A stretch of DNA of 64,000 nt from an uncultured Dehalococcoidia bacterium (GTDB taxonomy: Bacteria > Chloroflexota > Dehalococcoidia > Lucifugimonadales > Lucifugimonadaceae). This document shows positions 18,470-26,533 of the stretch, in pieces; position 1 is the first letter of the stretch, and every line of letters begins with the position of its first letter. The DNA is taken from positions 62,001 through 126,000 of the forward strand of contig OX638325.1 in NCBI GenBank assembly GCA_951812795.1, written 5' to 3'. The notes under the pieces are model-generated. The model was not told the origin of the DNA and made no database searches. It was given only the letters and a program-made list of their open reading frames with translations. The position numbers and the translations under genes are program-made.

Positions 18470-19466
18470 TCTGCTAGAACTCCAAAACGTCACCAAGGTG
18501 TTTGGCGGAGGGATGTTCAGTCGATCCAACGTCACAATAGCCGCGGACGATGTTTCGTTCGCGATATCGGCGGATCGCCCATCAATCACTGCGGTTGCCG
18601 GAGAGAGCGGAAGTGGCAAGACCACTTTGGCGAGGCTGCTGTTGGGTGTGATCAAACCCACGAGTGGCAGTGTGATCTACAACGGGCGAGACGTTTCGAA
18701 GATGTCAGGGGGTGAACGCCGTGAGTTCAGACGGGAAGTCCAACCCATATTTCAAGATCCCTTCGAGGTCTACAACCCGTTTTACAAAGCGGATCATTTA
18801 CTCCATGTGGCGATCGACAAATTCAAGCTCGCTGAGTCGGAAGATCAACGAATCCCACTCATCAATGAGGCGTTGGAGACCGTCGGACTGCGCCCTGAGG
18901 AGATGCTCGGGCGGTATCCGCATCAGCTGAGCGGAGGCCAACGACAACGGATGATGGTCGCGAGGGCGTTGCTGCTCAAACCTCGGATCATTCTGGCAGA
19001 TGAGCCGGTTTCGATGGTCGACGCGTCGTTGCGGGCCACGATTCTTGAATCGATTCGGACGCTCAACCGCGATCTCGGCATCTCCGTCGTCTACGTGACG
19101 CACGACCTCACGACTGCCTATCAGATCTGCGACGAAATCCTCGTGATGTACAAGGGTTCGGTCGTCGAGCAGGGCAGTGTGGAACGGGTGATTAGAGACC
19201 CCAAGCATCCGTACACTCGATTGCTGGTCGAGTCGATTCCGCAGATGCGGTCGGATCGTGCGTGGGAAGACGGCGCTGAAGAACTGATGTCCATTGACGA
19301 ATCCATGGTCACGACAGGATGCAAATTCGCTGATCGATGCCCGCAAGTGATGGACAAGTGCCACGACGAGCATCCGCCGGCGTTCCAGCTTGATGATGAC
19401 CGAGTCGCGAGTTGCTATCTTTACGACGATATGACTGTCGCAAACAAACAAGCGGTCGCGACTTAA
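18462..19466 (+). CDS. ABC importer ATPase, DppF/OppF type (cluster A)
   Basis: A 334-residue second ATPase. Walker A is GESGSGKTT, the signature LSGGQRQRM and Walker B IILADEPVSMVD. The C-terminal cysteine motif is GCKFADRCPQVMDKC. It starts with TTG, overlapping the upstream ATPase by eight bases, which suggests translational coupling. By eye it is roughly 70 percent identical to the cluster C protein at 34254-35306 over most of its length, including the unusual MANLLEL and FGGG(M/F)F start. Fourteen bases separate it from the sulfatase start, so that gene is likely in the same transcript. Confidence 0.93.
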   Translation: MANLLELQNVTKVFGGGMFSRSNVTIAADDVSFAISADRPSITAVAGESGSGKTTLARLLLGVIKPTSGSVIYNGRDVSKMSGGERREFRREVQPIFQDPFEVYNPFYKADHLLHVAIDKFKLAESEDQRIPLINEALETVGLRPEEMLGRYPHQLSGGQRQRMMVARALLLKPRIILADEPVSMVDASLRATILESIRTLNRDLGISVVYVTHDLTTAYQICDEILVMYKGSVVEQGSVERVIRDPKHPYTRLLVESIPQMRSDRAWEDGAEELMSIDESMVTTGCKFADRCPQVMDKCHDEHPPAFQLDDDRVASCYLYDDMTVANKQAVAT

Positions 19467-19480
19467 ACCCCGGATTAACC

Positions 19481-21010
19481 ATGAATGCCAACTCACGCCC
19501 AAACATCGTCTACATTCAATCGGATCAGCACAATCCGGCCGTAATCGGTGCGTACGGTGATCCAATCGTCGATACTCCAAATCTCGACCGTTTAGCGGCC
19601 GACGGAGCGATATTCACGGGCGCATACTGCGGCTCGCCGATATGTGTGCCGTCACGGACAGCGTTCGTAACCGGGCGATATCCGTACGAAACGGAAGTCT
19701 GGACGAATGACCAGATTTTGAGTTCCGCGGTCCCGACCTATGCACATTCGCTCGGCGCCGCGGGATACGACCCGATTCAGATCGGGAGAATGCACTACAA
19801 CGGTCCGGACCAATTGCACGGGTTTTCACGCCGATACGTCGGCGATCACAGTCCGAACCATCCGGGCAGTCCGAGACCGGTCGATCATGGAAAGTTGCAC
19901 GGCACAGCGGGACCGGCGCGAGTGAGTTTGGAGGCGTCAGGGCGAGGGCAGAGTGCGTACGAGGTCCACGACGAGTATGTCGCGCAATCAGCGGTCGATT
20001 ACATCAACAATAAAGGCATCACACGACGGTCCGGTGTCGACGAATCGCCGCTGTGCCTGTCTATCGGATTGATGCTGCCGCACCAACCGTTCGTTGCTCG
20101 AGCGGTGGATTACGACAAATACGAGGGTCGCGTCGGTATGCCGAAAGTACCGGCTGAGCCGATCGAGAATTGCCATCCCTACATTCAATGGTGGCGAGAG
20201 CGCACGGGGATCGTCGAGGTCAGCGAGGCAGAGATAATCCGCGCGCGGACCGCCTACTGGGCATTGTGTGATCGAACGGACCAGTTGATCGGCGAGATCC
20301 TCGACGCGCTAGACGCCAACGGCTACATGGAAAACACCATTATTGTCTACACCTCCGACCACGGTGAGCAGGTCGGTGAGCACGGGTTGTGGTGGAAGCA
20401 GACGTTTTACGAGGACGCGGCGCGCGTCCCGGCAATTGTTTCGTGGCCGGGTCACCTCGACGCAGGTCGGGTCATCGACACACCAATCGACCAGTTCGAT
20501 TTGGCAGCTACGATTTTGGACGCGGCCGGTGCCGAGGCATTGCCGCAGGGACACGGCATGAGCGTGGCCGACCTCATCAACAACCACGACACTGTTGAGT
20601 GGAAAGATGCCGTCTACAGCGAATACTGCATGAACGACTCGGCAGTTGGTTCGGGCATGTCGGCCAATCTAGGCGGGGCCGATATCCACGCCCGACCTGG
20701 CGGCGTGCAGAATCGCATGGTCCGCTCTGGCGATTGGAAGCTGAACTATTATCACGGTTTCGAGCCGCAACTGTTCAATCTCGCCGAAGACCCGCAGGAG
20801 TTAAACGATCGCGCTCAGGATCCGAGCTCCAGGGTTGTGCGAGAAGAGATGATAGACCGTGTGCTGGACGGGTGGGACCCGGATCACATCGCCGAGCGAA
20901 TGAGGATTCTGAAGCGAGAGCAGGAGCTGATGGAGGCGTGGGCGAAAAACGTCGATCCGCCTGACGCTATCCGGTGGGATCTGCGACCGGAGATGGATTA
21001 TCTGGACTGA
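19481..21010 (+). CDS. Sulfatase (S1 family), cytoplasmic
   Basis: A 509-residue alkaline-phosphatase-fold sulfatase that hydrolyses sulfate esters. Cys55 lies in ICVPSRTAFVTGRYP, matching CxPxR, the site converted to formylglycine. Metal ligands start with D15-Q16 (IQSDQH), and the C-terminal metal site shows YTSDHGEQVGEHG. No signal peptide is present, so it acts in the cytoplasm. It begins 14 bases after the last transporter gene of cluster A, which suggests the imported compound is a sulfate ester. A phosphonate monoester hydrolase-like activity is the main alternative. The ATG at 19481 is preferred to an upstream in-frame TTG-type start at 19412 that would overlap the ATPase gene. Confidence 0.9.
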   Translation: MNANSRPNIVYIQSDQHNPAVIGAYGDPIVDTPNLDRLAADGAIFTGAYCGSPICVPSRTAFVTGRYPYETEVWTNDQILSSAVPTYAHSLGAAGYDPIQIGRMHYNGPDQLHGFSRRYVGDHSPNHPGSPRPVDHGKLHGTAGPARVSLEASGRGQSAYEVHDEYVAQSAVDYINNKGITRRSGVDESPLCLSIGLMLPHQPFVARAVDYDKYEGRVGMPKVPAEPIENCHPYIQWWRERTGIVEVSEAEIIRARTAYWALCDRTDQLIGEILDALDANGYMENTIIVYTSDHGEQVGEHGLWWKQTFYEDAARVPAIVSWPGHLDAGRVIDTPIDQFDLAATILDAAGAEALPQGHGMSVADLINNHDTVEWKDAVYSEYCMNDSAVGSGMSANLGGADIHARPGGVQNRMVRSGDWKLNYYHGFEPQLFNLAEDPQELNDRAQDPSSRVVREEMIDRVLDGWDPDHIAERMRILKREQELMEAWAKNVDPPDAIRWDLRPEMDYLD

Positions 21011-21029
21011 CTTTCGTTCAGTTGCGAGC

Positions 21030-21422
21030 CTAAATCGACTCCACGCTCAGTTCCGGTATCCGCGTGAAATGTCGAAGGTTATTCGTGAGCACCGTCAGAC
21101 CATGCAACTTCGCCGTGCAGCCTATCAAAAGATCGAAATCTCCGATCAACATTCCCGCCGATCGCAGTCGCCCCCTTTCCACGCCAAACAACCTGCAGAC
21201 ATCTTCATCTAACGGAACTATGTCGAGGTCATCCAAAAACACTCGAAGAAGAGTCTCGCTGGCAACTGGATTCCTCGAATAAGCGATCCCTTCGTAGAGC
21301 TCAGCAAGCGATACCACGCTTATACCAATACCACTAGGTAGCAAGTGTTTTACTCGCCTCACTACCTCTTCATCGCCATCCAAATAGTCGATCACCCAGT
21401 CGGTGTCGATTAGATACATCAT
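21030..21422 (-). CDS. PIN-domain toxin, VapC-like
   Basis: A 130-residue PIN-domain ribonuclease of the type II toxin kind. Acidic residues fit the active site: D7 in LIDTDWVIDYL, E41 in SVVSLAELYEG, and D95/D97 in IGDFDLLIG. A late TNNLRHF segment is typical of VapC. Two consecutive ATG codons begin the gene (21422 and 21419), four bases after the antitoxin stop, so the two form an operon. Its tail is convergent with the sulfatase, 19 bases away. Confidence 0.88.
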   Translation of the reverse strand: MMYLIDTDWVIDYLDGDEEVVRRVKHLLPSGIGISVVSLAELYEGIAYSRNPVASETLLRVFLDDLDIVPLDEDVCRLFGVERGRLRSAGMLIGDFDLLIGCTAKLHGLTVLTNNLRHFTRIPELSVESI

Positions 21423-21426
21423 GGCA

Positions 21427-21666
21427 TCAGAGCTTTGGATCAGGACGCGAGACTATCTGGCGACTCTCAAGAATGTCGCGCTTCAGCTGCTCAGCATTCA
21501 CCAACCCCCTCCAACTGCCCGCCGTCTCAACCCGCGCCTTTATCCCATCAGGAGCGTCACCTGTTTCCGAAATCGACAATCCCACCTCTTGACCATCCTC
21601 AAGATCAAGCGACTCCGAAGGTTCCAAGACTCCATCTTTATAGGTAGCTTTCACCGACTGAGCCAT
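21427..21666 (-). CDS. DUF104/AF2212-like antitoxin
   Basis: A 79-residue protein opening MAQSVKATYKDGVLEP, with the short basic-turn-acidic N-terminal pattern of DUF104 (AF2212/PG0164-type) antitoxins. LEDGQEVGLSI follows and completes the small beta fold. The ATG at 21666 has a TAGGA ribosome site about eight bases upstream; longer in-frame starts would add an unrelated arginine-rich stretch. It lies directly before vapC on the same strand and is expected to neutralise it. Confidence 0.82.
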   Translation of the reverse strand: MAQSVKATYKDGVLEPSESLDLEDGQEVGLSISETGDAPDGIKARVETAGSWRGLVNAEQLKRDILESRQIVSRPDPKL

Positions 21667-21701
21667 TGCTGATCCTACTTCTCGCCTGCCATTCTGTCCA
21701 A

Positions 21702-22013
21702 CTATTCTACGACGCATGGTCGCCCTCTCCCCTCTGCGAAGCGAGCCTTTAATGGTTCCTTTAGGCGCGCGGAGGTCATGTTCGCCAAACACTCAGCCCG
21801 ATGCGGACGCGTGTATTTGACTACGCGCTCGTCCCGGTCAGGAGTAAGTTCTTGCCATACCGTGGCCGCCACATATGTGGTTGCGATTAACCCAGCCTCG
21901 AAATGCTCCTCAATTGTGTCATGTAAAGCCTTTAGCGTCCCTCCGATTTTCGGCGTTAGTTCCCCGTCTTCAAGCATGTCGGCCGCTAAGTTGGACAAGG
22001 GCCTTGTGATCAA
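21702..22013 (-). CDS. Unrecognised small protein, possibly the 3' part of a broken gene
   Basis: A 103-residue frame with balanced, partly helical composition (LKALHDTIEEHFEAGLIATTYVAATVW). Its ATG overlaps the stop of the upstream frame by four bases (ATGA). I recognise no family. The two frames could be a translationally coupled pair or one gene split by a frameshift. Neighbouring plus-strand frames in this stretch are serine-rich and look like shadows. Confidence 0.35.
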   Translation of the reverse strand: MITRPLSNLAADMLEDGELTPKIGGTLKALHDTIEEHFEAGLIATTYVAATVWQELTPDRDERVVKYTRPHRAECLANMTSARLKEPLKARFAEGRGRPCVVE

Positions 22014-22327
22014 TCGCTTCGATCTTTCGCCTCAACAGCGATTCGGCTCGGTATACCCTCGCCAGACACCGCGTTCCAAAGGTACGCAGCATCGATCGTT
22101 TGTACACCAGACAAACGTCCCCATATGTTTAGATTCCGGTGCATTTCGATCATGTTCACGAAAGTACCCACGACATTGACCGCGGCACTTTCGATTGGCG
22201 ATTCACTGTCTGGATTGCCATATTTGTATCCCAATGCGTACTGCGCAATCACAGCATTAGCGCACGAAAATGATGTGATGACAGACAATCGCACAACGTC
22301 GTCGAAGGAGCGGTAAAGAGCGATCAC
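22010..22327 (-). CDS. Unrecognised protein with poor start, possible gene remnant
   Basis: A 105-residue frame starting with GTG at 22327. The same frame stays open upstream to a stop at about 22471 and still encodes protein-like sequence (NTRRWWLIWRNAVFGTL), but no ATG, GTG or TTG occurs there. An ATG at 22457 opens a different frame. This pattern suggests a damaged 5' end. The content (NVVGTFVNMIEMHRNLNIWGRL) is vaguely like DUF4760-type membrane-associated proteins, an assignment I hold only weakly. Confidence 0.35.
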   Translation of the reverse strand: MIALYRSFDDVVRLSVITSFSCANAVIAQYALGYKYGNPDSESPIESAAVNVVGTFVNMIEMHRNLNIWGRLSGVQTIDAAYLWNAVSGEGIPSRIAVEAKDRSD

Positions 22328-22506
22328 GGCGGTATGGAAGACCTGCCAACCCTTTAGGTTCGTCAGCGTCCCGAAAACCGCATTGCGCCAAATGAGCCAC
22401 CAGCGTCTGGTGTTGTCGCTCGTCAGGTCCGGTTCGGAACATGAAGGGTCTGGACATCGTATAAGACCCTAGGGAACGCGTCGAAGATCATTGTCCGAAA
22501 AACCAA

Positions 22507-23442
22507 CTAATCCAACTGCCGCAAATTAGGATCCCACCGGTCGCGCATCCAATCGCCTAGGAAGTTCCCCGCCATCACTACTAGGAAGATCGCCATTCCC
22601 GGAATGGCGGAAACCCACCAAGCATCGCCGATGTACTCGCGTCCGCTGGCTACCATCGCTCCCCAAGCCGGCGTGGGTGGCGGGATGCCTACGCCAAGGT
22701 AGCTCAAAGTTGCTTCGGTCAGGATGATGCCGCCGACACCTAGCGTGGCGCTTACGACGACGATGTTGATGACCCCGGGGAGGATGTGGCGAAGGAGTAT
22801 TCGGCTCGGCGATGCGCCCGCGACGCGCGCGAATTGGACGTAATCCGATTCGCGAAGGCTCAATGTCTGCGCCCTGACTAGACGCACAGCACCCGGCCAC
22901 GATATCAGGGCGAGCAGAGCGATCAGGATTCTGAGGTCTTGCCCGAAGATGCTCACTACGATCAGAGCGAGCATGATGAATGGCAATGCCGCCCACACAT
23001 CAACAATGCGCATTATCACTTCGTCGATATGACGCCCGAAATACCCGGCAACCAAACCGCAAGCCGTACCTACGGTTACGCCGACCGTAATGGATACAAA
23101 AACCACCATGGCAGAGATTCGAGCGCCGTGAATGATGCGGCTCAGTACGTCGCGAGCTATATTGTCGGTACCGAGAATGTAGAACTGGCCAGATCCACCG
23201 GTCGAGAATGGTGAGGTGTTGCGGTCGGTCAGTGCAACATACGCGAGCGGATCGTGTGGCGCGATCTGTTCTGCAAATAGGGCGAATACGATCAACGTCA
23301 GGATGATGAGCGCCGGGACTATCGGCCACCGACGAATGATGTAGAAGCCGTAACCCAACCAACCTAGCGAATGTCGCTGGTTCACCCTAGTCGGTGCTGA
23401 GACGGCGTCGTTGACGCTTTGTGGTCTAGTTTCCGTTGCCAT
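22507..23442 (-). CDS. ABC importer permease, DppC/OppC type (cluster B)
   Basis: A 311-residue permease. The N-terminal cytoplasmic tail is followed by PIVPALIILTLIVFALFAEQIAP and the DppC-type ILGTDNIARDVLSRIIHGAR segment. The EAA loop is ESDYVQFARVAGASPSRILLRHILPG, and it ends GDWMRDRWDPNLRQLD. This is the canonical short form, unlike the cluster A and C permeases. It is the last gene of a three-gene minus-strand set (binding protein, B, C) and starts nine bases after the preceding permease. No ATPase genes are attached, so it must borrow ATPases from elsewhere. Confidence 0.92.
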   Translation of the reverse strand: MATETRPQSVNDAVSAPTRVNQRHSLGWLGYGFYIIRRWPIVPALIILTLIVFALFAEQIAPHDPLAYVALTDRNTSPFSTGGSGQFYILGTDNIARDVLSRIIHGARISAMVVFVSITVGVTVGTACGLVAGYFGRHIDEVIMRIVDVWAALPFIMLALIVVSIFGQDLRILIALLALISWPGAVRLVRAQTLSLRESDYVQFARVAGASPSRILLRHILPGVINIVVVSATLGVGGIILTEATLSYLGVGIPPPTPAWGAMVASGREYIGDAWWVSAIPGMAIFLVVMAGNFLGDWMRDRWDPNLRQLD

Positions 23443-23451
23443 GTCTATCTG

Positions 23452-24387
23452 CTACGCGTAGCGAATCCTTGGGTCCAAAATCGCGTACAGGATGTCCATC
23501 GTTAGCACAACCACAACGTACAAGACGACGGTCAGGAATGTAATGGCTGATATGAGGGGGAAATCGTTTCCCTGCACTGCCTGAACCGCTACGCGACCGA
23601 GGCCGGGCCACGAGAACACAGTTTCTACGACGGTCGTCCCGTTGATGAAACCAACCAAGATCAATCCGGAAATCGTGAGGGGCGGAATCACGGCGTTGCG
23701 GAAGGCATGTTTCCAGATCACGGCGCTGGATTCCACGCCCTTGGCTCTTGCGAATTTGACGTACTCCGACTCCAAGACCTCCAGCATCGAAGAACGCGTT
23801 AGACGGAGATACGCCGCTGCAGGTAGCCACCCGAGGACGATCGACGGCAATATGTAGTTACTAATCGCAAATCCGTCACCTCGCGTGCCAGATGGAAGCC
23901 ATTCGAGCTCTCCTGAAAAGATAAGGATGGACATGATGCCGACCCAGAAGACGGGCGCGGCTTGACCAACCAACGCGATGCCGCGTGCGACGTAGTCAAG
24001 TGGTCGACCGCGTTGCACAGCGGAGACGATGCCCAACGGGACTCCGAGCAGCGTCCCGAAAGTCCATGCGATCAAACCGAGTTGGATCGAGGTCCAAAAC
24101 CTTTCTTGGACGACGGTGATGACGGGCCGTTGGTGAATCAGACTGTCGCCGAATTGGCCCCGGAGATATCTTCCTACCCAAATTACGTACTGAAAGACGA
24201 CAGGTTGGTCGAGAGCAAGCTCTTTCCTGAATCGCTCGCGAGTCTCTTCCGCGAGCGCACCGCCATATTCGTCGAGGTAAAGATCCAAAGGATCGCCTGA
24301 CAAGCGCGAGAGCACGAATATGACGAGTAGGGCGCCGAGGATCGCGATGACGCCGTACAGTACGCGGCGTGCGAGGAAACTACGCAT
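23452..24387 (-). CDS. ABC importer permease, DppB/OppB type (cluster B)
   Basis: A 311-residue canonical DppB-type permease. MRSFLARRVLYGVIAILGALLVIFVLSR opens the protein and the first extracytoplasmic loop contains GQFGDSL. The EAA loop is SEYVKFARAKGVESSAVIWKHAFRNAVIPP, and it ends MDILYAILDPRIRYA. It is separated from the binding-protein gene by 124 bases holding two strong hairpins and is followed closely by its DppC-type partner. It is clearly more distant from the cluster A and C permeases than those are from each other. Confidence 0.92.
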   Translation of the reverse strand: MRSFLARRVLYGVIAILGALLVIFVLSRLSGDPLDLYLDEYGGALAEETRERFRKELALDQPVVFQYVIWVGRYLRGQFGDSLIHQRPVITVVQERFWTSIQLGLIAWTFGTLLGVPLGIVSAVQRGRPLDYVARGIALVGQAAPVFWVGIMSILIFSGELEWLPSGTRGDGFAISNYILPSIVLGWLPAAAYLRLTRSSMLEVLESEYVKFARAKGVESSAVIWKHAFRNAVIPPLTISGLILVGFINGTTVVETVFSWPGLGRVAVQAVQGNDFPLISAITFLTVVLYVVVVLTMDILYAILDPRIRYA

Positions 24388-24404
24388 TGTTCAATGAAGG
24401 GGCT

Positions 24405-24494
24405 GTGCCTGCGTTCCCTTTGGTGCCGCATTGGTATCGGAGGGAGCGCAGGCACGCCAACGAGACGCCGGGTTGGGGTGACACCCGGCGTCTC
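24405..24494 (-). promoter_or_regulatory. Two tandem hairpins between binding-protein and permease genes (cluster B)
   Basis: First stem, in transcript order on the minus strand: 24483-24494 pairs perfectly with 24462-24473 over 12 bases. Second stem: 24441-24455 pairs with 24405-24419 over 15 positions with one wobble. No T-run follows in the minus direction; the TTTT at 24495-24498 lies on the plus-strand side. As in cluster A, this looks like a retroregulator that lets the binding protein be made in excess. Confidence 0.68.
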
Positions 24495-24511
24495 TTTTCA
24501 GACGGTGTCGT

Positions 24512-26392
24512 CTATGGTTGCCAATCGACCTCTTCGAGGTTGAACCAAGTGCAACCACCGATACACATCTGCGGCGGAATCGGCCAACTCTTGATCTTCT
24601 CACCGTCGAAGGTGTTAAACGCTGGCGTCTCGTTCACACCGACGTTGATCGAGACTTCGCGGGCATAGTCGAAGTGCTCAATGGCAAGTTCGGTACGCCT
24701 GCGACGGTCAAGTTCCTTCGTCATCTCGTCGAAGATCTCGTCCCATCTCGGCAAGATGCTCGCAGCACAGATAGTGCCGCCGATCTTGTGCGATGTCGTC
24801 TCGTTAGACTTTGGAAGGTCAACGCTCAAAGCCGAGAAACTGTCTCCACAGGTCCGGTACTGGATCTGGTTGAACGACAGGTTCACGAGGTTCGGGCGGT
24901 GCTCCGAGTATGGCGAAAGATCGAGGCTGACGCTGACGTTGAGAGTTGCGAGCCATTCCGCAGCGATGGCCTCAACGATCTCTTGGCTAGTTCCCGCTCC
25001 CGTCCATACGGTTACCTCAAATCCATCGCCCCAACCGGCTTCGTTCATGAGACGCTTAGCTTCATCGCGGTCGAAGCTGTACGCCCAATCGTGAGATTCG
25101 GCGTTCTCAGCCCAGGTCTGTGAGTTGACGGAAATGTTTGTGATGTGGTTGACGTAGCCGAGACCGTTTAGGATGGCTTCGTTGATGCCTTCGCGGTCGA
25201 CCGCGGCGGCGAGTGCTTGTCGAACATTGATCGCACTCTGCATCGACTCTTCGTTGCCGTACTCTCCTACCCAAGGAAGGGAGGTGTCGTAACCGGGTCG
25301 GTCGAGTTCAGTGCCTTCGGCGAAGTGGTGGGTCTGCCAGTAGTTGCCGCCGAAGTAGAGGCCGTTCATTCGGGCCGCAGTCGGGTTGGCAGTGAAGCCT
25401 TGCCCAACGAGCTCTGGGACATCTTTGAGCGAGATGTTGGCTGCGTGTGCCTGCCCAGTCTCGAGCATCGTCTTCCGAACCGCGGCTTCAGGGACAGCGA
25501 GGATCTCGACGCGCGCCATCTCCGGAACTTTGCGCCAGTGTGCACTCTGCGCGTTCAGTACCGCGCGGTCATCAGATGACCAGGTTTCGAAAACGAACGG
25601 TCCCGTTCCGACAAACTGATCGACCATGCCTTCAGGTCCGAACTCGTCGAAGACTTTTTTGCTGTGGACGCCCATGCTCTGCCAGTAGGGGCTGAGGTTG
25701 CGCCGGAGGACTCCGACTTCCCAGAGGTTCACGTGCATGCGAACTTTGCTCGGGTCGATGACCTCGAACTCTGTGGCCATGGCGCGAAAGTCACCAGCTT
25801 GGTCGTGCCGGGAGTCGGGGTTAGTGTTCGGGTTGGCGTTGTTGAAGCTCCACGCGACGTCTTCGGCTGTCATTTCGCCGTAACCGTTGTGGAAGCTAAC
25901 CCCACGGCGGATGTCGAAATCAACCCATGATTGGTCGTCTGCGACAGTCCATTCGGTAGAGAGGCGCGGTACCGCGTTGGCGCTGGAGTCTAGCCATAGG
26001 AGAGTCTCGTAGGCACCCATGCGGAACTTCTGGTTACCGCAGCCAGGGACGCACTGCTCGGGATATCCGACTGGTACGCCGACACCGCTTTCAGCGATGA
26101 TGAGAGTGCCTTGCGGATTGCCGGTGACGAGATCGCGTGGAGCGGCCGCCGCTTCTTTCTCAACGATGACTGTTTGGACGACCGGTACCTCAACCTCCAC
26201 CTCTTTCTCCACGACGACGGTTTGGATGACGGTTTCGCCTTCTTTTTCGACGACAACCTCTTTCTCAACGACGACGGTTTGGATGACGGTCTCCGTGACG
26301 GTTTCGCCGCAGGCCACGACGAGTGGCACGGCGAGTAACAGCGGCAGTAAGATTAGTGCCGCCCAACGCCTTCGTCGGTTAAATGACATCAT
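24512..26392 (-). CDS. Family 5 extracellular solute-binding lipoprotein (cluster B)
   Basis: 626 residues. An arginine-rich start and hydrophobic core lead to a lipobox ending VVAC (Cys28). A linker built on ETVIQTVVVEKEV follows, which occurs twice (residues 34-46 and 53-65), and then the SBP_bac_5 domain with WVDFDIRRGVSFHNGYGEMTAEDVAWSF. A strong AGGAGGAG ribosome site lies just upstream of the double ATG at 26392/26389. Cys103 and Cys107 (EQCVPGCGNQ) and late cysteines (MCIGGCTW) are unusual extra residues that might form disulfides outside the cell. It is the first gene of cluster B and differs clearly from the cluster A and C binding proteins. Confidence 0.92.
   Translation of the reverse strand: MMSFNRRRRWAALILLPLLLAVPLVVACGETVTETVIQTVVVEKEVVVEKEGETVIQTVVVEKEVEVEVPVVQTVIVEKEAAAAPRDLVTGNPQGTLIIAESGVGVPVGYPEQCVPGCGNQKFRMGAYETLLWLDSSANAVPRLSTEWTVADDQSWVDFDIRRGVSFHNGYGEMTAEDVAWSFNNANPNTNPDSRHDQAGDFRAMATEFEVIDPSKVRMHVNLWEVGVLRRNLSPYWQSMGVHSKKVFDEFGPEGMVDQFVGTGPFVFETWSSDDRAVLNAQSAHWRKVPEMARVEILAVPEAAVRKTMLETGQAHAANISLKDVPELVGQGFTANPTAARMNGLYFGGNYWQTHHFAEGTELDRPGYDTSLPWVGEYGNEESMQSAINVRQALAAAVDREGINEAILNGLGYVNHITNISVNSQTWAENAESHDWAYSFDRDEAKRLMNEAGWGDGFEVTVWTGAGTSQEIVEAIAAEWLATLNVSVSLDLSPYSEHRPNLVNLSFNQIQYRTCGDSFSALSVDLPKSNETTSHKIGGTICAASILPRWDEIFDEMTKELDRRRRTELAIEHFDYAREVSINVGVNETPAFNTFDGEKIKSWPIPPQMCIGGCTWFNLEEVDWQP
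26198..26293 (-). repeat. Duplicated linker segment in the cluster B binding protein
   Basis: Bases 26255-26293 and 26198-26236 both encode ETVIQTVVVEKEV, with near-identical DNA. Like the 54-base repeat of cluster A, it extends the tether between the lipid anchor and the binding domain. It probably arose by local duplication and varies in copy number between paralogs. Confidence 0.8.
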
Positions 26393-26495
26393 GTTCTCCT
26401 CCTAGAAGAAACTCGGACGGGTTCTTGTTCGCCAAACGCCGAAGATTCGAACTCATTCAACGGCGAGACTATAAGAATGCCGATACGTGACAGAG

Positions 26496-26504
26496 TTTAT
26501 ACCA
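26496..26504 (-). promoter_or_regulatory. Extended -10 promoter element for the cluster B binding-protein gene
   Basis: Read on the minus strand the element is TGGTATAAA, an extended -10 (TGn plus TATAAA), about 105 bases upstream of the start codon. A weak -35 (GCGTCA, three of six) lies 17 bases further upstream. It sits in the gap between the enolase-superfamily gene and the binding-protein gene and implies a separate transcript for cluster B. Confidence 0.45.
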
Positions 26505-26533
26505 CAGTTTGTTGGATTTGACGCGATACGGCG

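Noticed and set aside
18798-19580. Minus-strand frame of 260 residues opposite the DppF-type ATPase
   Set aside because: Rich in Arg and His, no recognisable domain, and fully overlaps a gene with intact Walker motifs.
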